NCBI GenBank assembly: GCA_942159475.1 | Contig: OW804096.1 | Span: 10,589,871 to 10,653,870, forward strand | Direction: 5' to 3' | Origin: Sthenelais limicola | Lineage: Eukaryota; Annelida; Polychaeta; Phyllodocida; Sigalionidae | Length of the DNA stretch: 64,000 nt | Shown: one piece after another, positions 55,531 through 64,000 of the stretch | Numbering within the stretch: the first letter of the stretch is position 1 | Layout: every line of letters begins with the position of its first letter | Translations under genes and position numbers: made by a program | The notes under the pieces: generated by a model | Seen by the model: the letters and a program-made list of their open reading frames with translations, nothing else | The model's database searches: none | Told to the model about the DNA's origin: nothing

Positions 55531-55792
55531 CCTCATATCCTGACTTGTGAGGGAAATGCTGTTCATGAAAACCTCCTCACAGTTCTACAACATGAATGGG
55601 ATATAATGCAGCATTTTGGCCTAGCATTTTTCAGCCTTTTTTAAAGGTAAAAAGGGGAAGGGGGCAAAACTCCAGGCCTATATTTCTGACCTGCTGGTAC
55701 GTGGGTCATAAATCCTTACATAAGGTACAAAAGATCATTATGGGCAATTGTGTATTAGGGCAGGGCAAATTTTGACAGATCAATACATATGT

Positions 55793-56027
55793 GGGTGAAA
55801 TCGCCAGAAAATGTACAATTCGTCTTCACCAATCCTCTCAAATAACCGAAATTCAATACATAAATCAGGTTCAAAATTCAGTTCCACCTAACCAAACAGA
55901 TTGCTAAAATCAATGCAATGCCGAATATACTCGGATTTAGCAAGTATTGTCCAAAGTGCAGCCTAATTTAGCAGAATTTACTACATGTGTACAACTGCCA
56001 ATTGTACATTTTCTGAAAATCGTACCC
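55793..56027 (-). mobile_element. MITE-A copy 44, variant left end
   Basis: Left end GGGTGAAATCGCCAGAAAAT is the variant type; right end GAAAATCGTACCC is standard with a small change. Flanks ATGT and ATAT differ at one base. Confidence 0.92.
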
Positions 56028-56348
56028 ATATATATTTTTTATAACTTTGATGCAGAGTTAAAACCAGCCGATTTTAAATGTTAGGAAAATGCGGCAAAAC
56101 TTTCAAATGAGCTTCCTTTGATGAGAAAACCATCGACCATGATTACTATCAACATTCAATCCTTACAAAGTGTCCATTGATTCCATTTTAATTGTTCAAA
56201 ATGATGGACGTTCAAAAAGAACCTCGAATTACCACCAAGCTACAATTACCAAGCTTTTAAACCTAACTCCTGGCATTGAGGACTAATATTTCAGGTAAAA
56301 GATTGATAGATGGGACGTCCTACTTCCTGAACTTATGCCAGAACATAA
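56028..56348. other. Spacer, nothing recognised
   Basis: AT-rich DNA between MITE-A copies 44 and 45. No gene. Confidence 0.35.
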
Positions 56349-56576
56349 GGGTCAGATCTTCAGAAAATGTACAATTCACCTTCACCAATCCTCTCAAATA
56401 GCCCACATTTAAGACAGAAATGAGCTTCAAAATGCAGTTTAACATAACAGAACTGATACTTTAAATCAATGCGATACCAAATATACTCAGATATGGCTGG
56501 TATTCAAAAGTTTTCAGCCTAATTTAGGGGAATTTACTAAATGTGTAGAGCTGCCAATTTTCATGAAACCTGACCC
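56349..56576 (-). mobile_element. MITE-A copy 45 (type A2)
   Basis: Left end GGGTCAGATCTTC; the right end has lost GTACATTTTC (reads CCAATTTTCATGAAACC then TGACCC). Flanks ATAA and ATAA match exactly. Confidence 0.92.
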
Positions 56577-57236
56577 ATAAACAAGCTCAGTTATACAACA
56601 CTTTCACTTGATTCCGGTGATAGTAGACTGAATGTTCAATGTACACGTTTAGAATAAAATATTTAAAATATTATAGAAATACTAAGTAAGAATGTGCAGT
56701 TTCAAATGATTGTTCAAATTAACTACCATTACAGAAAAAACGATGTACATTCTCTCCCAGATCGCAAAAGAAATTGGCCGCAATATGCGATAGACCTCTA
56801 TAGCAAACCACATCCCAACGGTTCATGTGAATGATGATTGGATGATAAGCATTATTATCGCTAGTTAGGGCTAGTCTATAGACCCAAACCCATCCATATA
56901 TTAAGACCGTTTTATATGGGAATGCGCTACCGCTGAAAGCAGATAAGGAGGCAGCAGAAAGTGCTCCTCAGCCGCATAGAAAGCACGTATTTGCTGAACT
57001 ATTTACACCGATTCTCTGTCACCATTCACCAACTTATTTGCACGCATTTGCAAACATTTGTTGCCTGCCGGACAAAAAAATTGATGATTAGGGTGCAGAG
57101 CTACGGTCGTGGTTCTTGGAAAGGAGTTAATAGGGTGAAATCCTATGAAGATTCTGAACCTTTCGGGGTATAAAGTTCGAAACGTAGGGTCTTATTGGAG
57201 TTAATTAGAACAACTAGATCTATAGGTTTGCATTAT
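56577..57236. other. Repeat-poor stretch
   Basis: The 70-codon frame at 56961-57173 lacks motifs. No gene. Confidence 0.4.
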
Positions 57237-57465
57237 GGGTCAGGCTCTAAGAAAATGTACAATTCAACTTCACCAATCTTCTCAAATAACCCAAATTAAT
57301 GACGAAAATAAAATTCAAAATACAGTTCAACCTAACCAAACAGATTGCTATAATCAATGCAATGCCAACTATACTCGAATTTAACTTATATTGACCAAAT
57401 TGCAGCCTAATTCAGCAGAATTTAGTAAATGTGTACAGCTACTAATTGTACATTTTCTGAAAGTC
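57237..57465 (-). mobile_element. MITE-A copy 46, right tip deleted
   Basis: Left end GGGTCAGGCTCTA; the right end stops at TTTTCTGAAAGTC with TGACCC missing. Flanks TTAT and TTAT match, so the tip was lost after insertion or the insertion was imprecise. Confidence 0.88.
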
Positions 57466-57635
57466 TTATGTTTTAGAGGGTGGCTATATAACTATTGATG
57501 CTTTTTAGAATTTCCCTCTATTTATATATACGGATTATATTACCTTCTATCCTCTTATTTAAATCATTTCTGACTATTAATTGACGATATTGATGACAAT
57601 AGTGCAGTATTTGTTGTTACCCGAATACATTTTAG

Positions 57636-57728
57636 ATAAATACTAATAATACTATAGTATTATTAGTATTTATTTTGTGTGGACGCATTTCTAAAACGTA
57701 TACGTTTGGGAAATGCGTCCACACAAAA
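57636..57728. repeat. Two adjoining palindromes
   Basis: A perfect 38-bp palindrome (57636-57673), centred on ACTATAGT, abuts a 56-bp hairpin (57673-57728). The hairpin has arms TTTTGTGTGGACGCATTTC and its exact complement, and an inner palindrome AAACGTATACGTTT. Either could extrude as a cruciform; origin unknown. Confidence 0.9.
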
Positions 57729-57943
57729 TTCCACTAAGATACTTTTTATATCTTTGAATTTGCAGTATGCTTTTTCAGAGCATGCACAAATGGCATTTTA
57801 ACAAAACACACACACCTCGACACTTGACCCGATGCGCTTCCATTAAATTATCTCCCAAGAAAGATAATTCGATACCCTAACGAACCAGCCCGGTACAGTT
57901 GGTGACACCAGGAGTGAAATAATTGGTTATTTAATGGTTAATA

Positions 57944-58285
57944 GGGGATTTGCATAACCGCCATTTTGAATCTTGATTCGCATGGAATTATGGGACTAAT
58001 GGTACAGTGTAAAATCTATAGAAAACATGCCATGTTCAGCATGGAATATTTATCAATGCTCTGAGGTCAATATCCATGTGTTATACATGTTTCCATAACA
58101 TAAGTCTCCATCTTTCCCATCATGCATTTGGTTTTCATAGATCATTAATAAAAGCTGTGATATTGGTGAAAATATTCTTGCACTTTTCGATAAAAATGTT
58201 ACTAAATATCTGTATGCCAGATTTAAACAGAATCCGTCCCAGCATGCACTGCAGTAGACATGCGCAGTGAGACATACAAATCCCC
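57944..58285 (+). mobile_element. MITE-F copy 4
   Basis: Ends GGGGATTTGCAT and ATACAAATCCCC. Flanks AATA and TATT. Interior matches copy 1 closely. The 93- and 64-codon frames are readings of the repeat. Confidence 0.88.
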
Positions 58286-59040
58286 TATTGAACTGATTGT
58301 TGGCATGAGGCCATGAGAGAATTTGAATTTGCAAGAATCTGAAGAAAAAAATTCATAAGACGTTAGTCATATATTACGGGAGAGTAAGCTCATAGTAGGA
58401 TCTAACACATGTAGAAATATTAAATGATTTTAATCATCTAATCCGAGTTTGCTAAGTGGATTAAACCGATGGATTTGTGACATGAAAAAATATATTATCT
58501 AACAGTGATAATCATGACAACAGGTTTTTTGCCTTTGATCAAATATATTTAGACGGTCAAAAATCGGTGTTGCTAGTAGAAGTTGTCTTGTTTTTAGCTC
58601 GCGGCGAACAAACTATATGTATTGTTTTGATATCGTCATTGAGGCCAAAAATACAAACAAAGGATATTGTGTTATTATATAATATTGTATTGGTTGAGAC
58701 TAAAATCTGCTGATTTAATATGAGGGTTGTTTGAGTAAGTACTGATGCGAGAGAAAGTTAACTGTATAGTTAAATTGCTTAAATGTAACTAATGTTTTTT
58801 ATTGACTAATTAGATATTGCTTTTAAGTTAAATTGGAGATGAGACCTATCACTGTTGTGAAAATCTGCCAAATAAAATTGTTTAAAAAAAAATAGTTGGT
58901 ATAGATTTTGTAAAATTCCATAAACATTTCATATTCATGTAAAGAACGCATACATGTATGCAAGTTAAAGAATAATTAATAGAGGTAAAGAGAAGAAAGA
59001 CACTACAGCTAACTAACTGCCTCAAACTAATCAAGCACAT
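58286..59040. other. AT-rich stretch
   Basis: AT-rich DNA with an A-rich run near 58874. No gene or repeat recognised. Confidence 0.35.
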
Positions 59041-59452
59041 ACCTCATCTCTTAATGTAGAGACAAAGAGACGGGCCTCCAGCTCCGCTCGCAAAAAGATG
59101 AAATTGTCAGAAGCAAGAAATTAGAAAACAAGCCCAAGGAAAATTAATCCCCAAGCTTTGCTAATCATCACAAGTCAGCAGATGAGATTGGAGTGTCAAA
59201 GCTTCTTGATTTAGATAAGGCTCTGAACCAGGAAATCCTGTGGTTCCTTTGGTCTTCGACATCAAAGCCGATGGCTGAGGGGGAATGTACATTGCAGGCC
59301 ACTAGAGTGGCTATGGCTGGGATCAAGTGCTGGATGGAGTGATGAAATAGCCAAGAGCCGACCCCACATACAATAGTATTAGCCCTGTATCTCAAGGCAA
59401 GCAGGGAAGCAAGCAGGCAGAGAGTGAGATGTTGGAAAAGTGGAGAAAACTA
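59041..59452. other. GC-richer, repeat-free block
   Basis: Distinct in composition from its surroundings, with no match to other sequence in the window. Contains ATTAATCCCC, GCTAATCATC and CTTGATTTAGATAAGG, resembling homeodomain and GATA sites. Frames are short (75 codons at most). A cis-regulatory element is possible but unproven. Confidence 0.25.
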
Positions 59453-59632
59453 TGTTGTGTAGGTTGGTTTAGTGAGGGGGGGGGGGGAGAGTGTGAAGGA
59501 GGGAACAATGGGGTCTGTTGGACTGGTTTTACGGGTGATGGACGGTGGTGCTGTTAACGTGATATCATTCTGTATTACTATTGAAATGTACTATTGAAAT
59601 ACGATTATGCTTTTTTATAATGTAATAAACGT
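59453..59632 (+). repeat. Duplicated flank, first copy
   Basis: Begins TTGTGTAGGTTGGTTTAGTG, contains a G12 run and GAAGGAGGGAACAATGGGGT, and runs through TGAAATACGATTATG. The second copy is 59872-60025. Confidence 0.9.
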
Positions 59633-59636
59633 ATGA

Positions 59637-59871
59637 GTGTAAGATTTTCAGAAAATGTACAATTCAACTTTGCCCATCTTTTCAAATAACCCAAATTTCA
59701 GACTAGAATAAAGTTCAGAATGCAGATCAACCTAACCAAACATATTGCTAGAAACAATCCAATGCAAAATATACTCGAATTTACCTACTATTGACCAAAT
59801 TGCAGCCTAACTTAGCAAAATTTACTCAATGTATACTGCTGCCAATTGTACATTTTCTGAAAATCTGACCC
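59637..59871 (-). mobile_element. MITE-A copy 47, between duplicated flanks
   Basis: Left end GTGTAAGATTTTC (degraded), right end GAAAATCTGACCC. Flanks ATGA and TTGT do not match; the right flank is the start of the repeated segment. Confidence 0.88.
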
Positions 59872-60025
59872 TTGTGTAGGTTGGTCCTGTGAGGGGGGGG
59901 GAGAGTGTGAAGGAGGGAACAATGGGGTCTGTTGTTGGACTGGTTTTATGGGTGATGGGCGGTGGTGCTGTTAACGTGATATCATTCTGTGCTACTATTG
60001 AAATGTAATATTGAAATACGCTTAT
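59872..60025 (+). repeat. Duplicated flank, second copy
   Basis: Repeats the segment starting at 59453 with a shorter G run and a TGTTGTTGG variant, ending TGAAATACGCTTAT where MITE-A copy 48 begins. Confidence 0.9.
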
Positions 60026-60109
60026 GGGTCAGATTTTCAGAAAATGTACAATTCAACATGGCCAATCTTCTCAAATAACCCAAATTTCAGACGAAAATAA
60101 CATTTTACA
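60026..60109 (-). mobile_element. MITE-A copy 48, internal deletion
   Basis: Starts GGGTCAGATTTTC, follows type A1 to GACGAAAATAA, then has only CATTTTACA before TTAT. TTAT also precedes the left end. This looks like a deletion derivative lacking most of the body and right tip. Confidence 0.75.
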
Positions 60110-60755
60110 TTATGAATTATTTTGTTGGAATACCGTCAAAGAATACTTCATATATAAACACATTCTAAACAATGGCAGAATATAATTTGAGTGCGGCGTG
60201 TAACTCGCAATTGTCGCTGAGCTCAATTTGCATCCCTTGTTATTCATAATATTTGGAAAACACATAGAGTTATATATATTGCATTTTTATTCAGAACAGA
60301 CAATAACATTCCGAAATTGAATACTACTCTCTGCCTACGCAGGTCTTCCGGAGAGATCCATTTCCTACAAATATTTTGATCTTACATAAAGTTTTTAAAA
60401 AATAGGATTATGGTTCTTGTAATTGACGCCTTGTCATTGTTCGTTTCTAAAAGGTTCTCTGTGATTCAGTTCACTGTTCACTTAATTAATTAATTCCGAT
60501 ACAATTATTCCATTGTCTGCTCTTCAAATGTCTTACCTGTTTTCTATTTGTAATTCCTACAATATTGAGAGAAATCAAACTTCATATTGTGGGTTGCAAG
60601 TGTTATAGCTCAATGCCATGATGACAATGACATGGCAGCCCACGTAATACAAGGATGGAACCCAAGAAGGCGGAGATCAAGGAATTAACCTTAATGCACC
60701 TGACTCTTCCTGTCCGTGTCACCATAACCATGCATTCACTAGTAAACTAACATGT
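60110..60755. other. Spacer, nothing recognised
   Basis: AT-rich DNA with a TTAATTAATTAATT run near 60484. No gene. Confidence 0.35.
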
Positions 60756-60990
60756 GGGTCAGATTTTCAGAAAATGTACAATTCAAATTCGCCAGTCCTC
60801 TGAAATAACCCACATTTCAATCGAAAATAACGTTCAAAATACAGCTCAACCTAGCCAAACAGATTGCTAGAATCAATGCAATGTCCAATATACTCGAATT
60901 TACCTAGTATTGACCAAATTGCAGCCTAATTTAGCAGAGTTTACTAAATGTGTACATCTGCCAATTGTACATTTTCTGAAAATCTGACCC
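60756..60990 (-). mobile_element. MITE-A copy 49 (type A1)
   Basis: Ends GGGTCAGATTTTC and GAAAATCTGACCC. Flanks ATGT and ATGT match exactly. Confidence 0.94.
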
Positions 60991-61218
60991 ATGTAAACCA
61001 GAAGCCACTGTGCACCTAATATGTCTCTCTGCAATAGGCAGGTGGTGCAGGGAATGTTGAAAGAGTCTTGGGGTAACTGCATCCCAAGCTGACCCCTGAG
61101 CTTTTGGCACCCAAGTCAGACACCCTAATTCTGTGGCTACGACAAGGCAATCAAGAGTGTGTGGAGGTTGAGGCAGATGAGTTAACTCCTCAATCCCAAG
61201 ATTATCCTTTCAAAACCT

Positions 61219-61455
61219 GAGTCAGATTTTCAGAAAATGTACAATTGGCAGCTGTACATATTGAGTAAATTCTGCTAAATTAGGCTGAAATCTGGTCCAT
61301 ATTAGCCAAATTTGAGTATATTTGGCATTGCATTGATTTTAGCAATCTGTTTGGCTAGGTTGAACTGTATTTTGAACGTTTTTTTTTAATCTGAAATGTG
61401 GCTTATTTGAGAAGATTGGCGAAGTAGAATTGTACATTTTCTGAAAATCTGTCCC
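61219..61455 (+). mobile_element. MITE-A copy 50 (type A1)
   Basis: Left end GAGTCAGATTTTC, right end GAAAATCTGTCCC. Flanks ACCT and ACAT differ at one base. Confidence 0.9.
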
Positions 61456-62364
61456 ACATGCCTGTTTAAGGCTCCCTGGACAATTTCTCCCAACACATTT
61501 TAACCATTTTTATAGTTTACCGTTTGCTATTCAAGAATATGAGAGAAAATAATCATTGTCGGGATAGTTATTCCAATTATTTCCAATATAGAGAACTGGG
61601 TCGTTATGAATATTGCTAGAATGCATGAAATAGTTCTCTTTGATGTGTTGAAAAGATAGAATGTTGTGGTTAGGGAGGTTAGAGGTTGAAGGTTATGTAG
61701 GTAAAAAATGAACCGTTGGAATAGGAATGTCAGGGAGTTGTATGGTGCCACCAAGGGAATGCTACACCAGTACCCTTGTAATTGTAAGGGAACGAAATTG
61801 GCTGTCGGTTATTGGCACCGCCTTACATATTTAATGTGTTGCAATAACTATGATGCTGCCAGGCCAAATAAAATATGAAACTGAAATGACATTGCTAGAA
61901 AAGTCTCAACACAAAAAGAAAGATATGAAAAATAAAATTAAATACTGAATGAACTACTGAATGTTTGTAAGGACAACACATTCTTCCTAGTCTAGTTTTT
62001 TCGGTATGATTTTGCTTGGATTCCCATGAAATTATCATTGTATGAAAATGGTCCATTAAAAATTTATTTAAAAAAAAAGATGCATTAATCTATGATTCAT
62101 ACTTTAGGATTAATTGAGTTTTATATAGCCTAATTTGGTTTCAGCCAACGATATTTTAATTTTAATTTTAAAATGTTATCGTCAGCTTAGGTCCCAAAGT
62201 GGAAGTATATGAGTCGACCTTTCCTAGCATTAGCATACACATTATTTAGGGAATGTTCTTCAACACAACCTTTGGATGAGGGAAAAGGTTCAGGTAAGAA
62301 TCGTCTTGATCTATAAACATTGAGGCAGACTTCAGTTTGATCGGTTGGAATCATTGCCCGAGTG
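61456..62364. other. AT-rich stretch
   Basis: AAATAAAATATGAAACTGAAAT near 61866 could be a retroposon tail. The 75-codon frame at 61527-61754 has no motif. Confidence 0.35.
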
Positions 62365-62447
62365 CATTGCCTCGTTGCATAACAATCTGAGAGTGGCTTT
62401 TCAGCGTCAATATAGAGCTCGCAGATTGTTATGCAACGGGGGCAATG
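62365..62447. repeat. Inverted repeat, 25-bp arms
   Basis: CATTGCCTCGTTGCATAACA then ATCTG is answered by CAGATTGTTATGCAACGGGG then GCAATG, separated by about 33 bp. Probably a small foldback element or its core. Confidence 0.8.
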
Positions 62448-63078
62448 TCTAGAAGGGCCTTTAGGCTAAAAGAATAGAATTGTATACATTATTCGGAACT
62501 AAATTAGGAGGCAGATTTGAGTACGCATAGCCAGATGTCAATGGTTAATTTATACCTCTTTACAAATGGCCTAACATCATTGTTGCTTGAAAGACCTCTC
62601 TTGATTGTACTAATAAAACTTTATTACCTTATAGGCGCAACTTGTATGTGTGAGTCAATGAGGAATTTGCATGAGTACATATCTGTTACGGTATATGCTA
62701 GGGATATCCCTAAAATAGGCCACTCTTTTGTGAAGAGTGGGTGATTGTATGAATAAATAGGGATTCTTCACTGTATAAACAATCCATGAAATAAAAAAAA
62801 GGTATGATTGTCCTGATATGTAATAAATCCTACAATTCCATGCGAATCAATGGCGAAGATGTTATACATGCTCACCCCTCATTGAATGACCAGATTCTTA
62901 ATTCAAGTAAAGTATACATTTAGTTTACCTTTCTGCCAAATTGATGAGAAATGACTTTAACACATACAAAGTAACAGTGATAAATACTCCAATACAGTAG
63001 GTCAAAAAATGAGTTACTTCGAAAGAAGATCCTTGTTCGTCAATATAGCTGGGAATGTAGCTTTAAGTACCAACAAAT
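62448..63078. other. Spacer with a short MITE-F-like fragment
   Basis: ACAATTCCATGCGAATCAAT at about 62831 matches the inner part of MITE-F. Nothing else recognised. Confidence 0.4.
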
Positions 63079-63313
63079 GGGTGAAGTCGCCAGAAATTGT
63101 ACAACTTACCTTCACCAATCCTCTCAAATAACCCAAATTTCAGATGAAAATAAAGTTTAAAATACAGTTCAAACTAGCCAAACAGATTACTAGAATCACT
63201 GCAATGCCGAATATACTCGAATCCACCTAATATTGACAAAATTTCAGCCTATTTTAGTCGAATTTACCAAATGTGTACAGCTGCCAATTGTACATTTTCT
63301 GAAAATCTGACCC
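63079..63313 (-). mobile_element. MITE-A copy 51, variant left end
   Basis: Left end GGGTGAAGTCGCCAGAAATT (variant), right end GAAAATCTGACCC (standard). Flanks AAAT and AAAC differ at one base. Confidence 0.93.
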
Positions 63314-63507
63314 AAACACTATAGATAGATCTAAAACCCTTTTACCCACACCCTCCCTAGTTCTCTCCAACACCTCCAACTTCCCTCATCCTCTAATGTA
63401 CTTCTAATCTTTTAGTACGTCCTGCCCCGCAGGCCTAACCCATAGTTCTAAGCATTAGAGAAAGGAAGGGAGAGAGAGAGAGGATCTATAGAGAGACCAT
63501 CAGCTTA

Positions 63508-63743
63508 GGGATCAGATTTTTAGAAAATGTACAATTGGCCTTCACCAATCCTCTCAAATAACCCACATTTAAGACAGAAATGAGCTTCAAAATACAGTTT
63601 AACATAACAGAACTGATACTCTAAATCAATGCGATACCAAATATAATCCGATATAGTCGGTATTTATCATTTTTCAGCCAAATCTAGCAGAATGTCCTAA
63701 ATGTCTAAAGCTGCCAATTGTACATTTTCTGAAGACCTGACCC
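63508..63743 (-). mobile_element. MITE-A copy 52 (type A2)
   Basis: Left end GGGATCAGATTTTTAG, right end GAAGACCTGACCC. Interior is A2 in reverse (AGAAATGAGCTTCAAAATAC). Flanks do not match clearly. Confidence 0.9.
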
Positions 63744-64000
63744 AAAAGACAAAGCCTATATTGGCCTCAGTGTGCAAACCTTTATCTCGCTCTGTCCCTC
63801 CTCCCACGGGCAACCCTTGAATTAAAGGCTAAAGCTTGTGAGGACAGGAATAACTTCGCTAATTGCTTATTTCAGCGCTGTATGGAAAGTTTGTTGTCGA
63901 TGCACTGTTTGTTATAAGTGAAGTTGATTCTCTAGTCTGAAGGTGAAGTGATTATTGTGCTTTGTCTAGCTCGAGGGGAACTTTTGGAGGAGTCACTGCA

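Noticed and set aside
1042..63743. MITE-A as a Tc1/mariner MITE with TA duplication
   Set aside because: Exact flanks such as AAAT, ATCT, AAGA, ATGT and ACAT do not contain TA. The apparent TGGG...CCCA/TA pattern follows from the frequent ATAT target.
1..64000. CRISPR-like arrays from the many repeated units
   Set aside because: Repeats are dispersed in both orientations at irregular spacing with target duplications, in eukaryotic-type DNA. They are transposons, not repeat-spacer arrays.

Overview
This 64-kb window is non-coding animal DNA, most likely from a marine invertebrate nuclear genome. It is AT-rich, has no bacterial or phage layout, contains no open reading frame longer than 136 codons, and is filled with short interspersed repeats, simple repeats and foldback elements. 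I recognise no protein-coding gene or exon. The host clade cannot be fixed. A minisatellite with a GTGAGTGAG...TTTACGCC lead-in resembles, from memory, repeats of molluscan genomes, but echinoderms or other invertebrates are not excluded. The window reads as intergenic sequence or one very long intron.

The dominant feature is one family of short non-autonomous DNA transposons, called MITE-A here. I count 52 copies or fragments from base 1 to base 63743, usually about 235 bp each, on both strands. Ends are GGGTCAGATTTTC and its complement. 'Plus' copies read GGCAGCTGTACAC just inside the left end; 'minus' copies read the complement of TTGGTGAAGGCGAATTG there. At least three internal sequence types occur: A1 with a TTTATTTTCGTC core, A2 with an AAGCTCATTTTTGTC core, and A3 beginning GGCAGATCAACAT. 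Comparing flanks shows a 4-bp target duplication that varies (ATAT, ATGT, ACAT, AAAT, TTAT, ATCT, AAGA, TAGA, ATGA, ATAA), so this is not a TA-targeting Tc1/mariner MITE. Other families may share the 4-bp, GGG-ended design: MITE-F (about 340 bp, GGGG ends, TATA/TATT flanks) and MITE-P (29.3 kb).

A second group of foldback elements sits in TTAA-like sites and shares a TCCACT terminal motif: MITE-B (about 110 bp), MITE-C (130-220 bp), MITE-E (about 220 bp) and MITE-G (three abutting copies of about 430-450 bp at 46.9-48.2 kb). Further families are MITE-D (about 370-415 bp, GGAAAATGAGTCA ends), repeat K (three copies of about 540-590 bp), repeat J, a TTA-flanked element at 24.2 kb, a GC-rich hairpin at 38.6 kb, and single long inverted repeats. 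Fragments resembling non-LTR retrotransposon 3' ends carry short tandem tails. A tRNA-like relic lies at 36.0 kb.

Insertions are nested several deep. At 26.2-27.3 kb a MITE-D holds two MITE-A copies, one of which holds a 406-bp insert. At 14.0-14.5 kb a MITE-A is split by a retroposon fragment. At 30.5-31.5 kb two MITE-F copies abut and one holds a MITE-A. At 51.7-52.4 kb a local duplication provides both an occupied and an empty MITE-A site. The longer repeat-poor stretches (2.5-3.6, 5.1-6.4, 7.6-10.3, 32.6-34.0, 53.7-55.5 and 58.3-59.5 kb) hold no recognisable genes. Two perfect RFX-type X-box palindromes (7175 and 24597) are the most specific regulatory-like signals.
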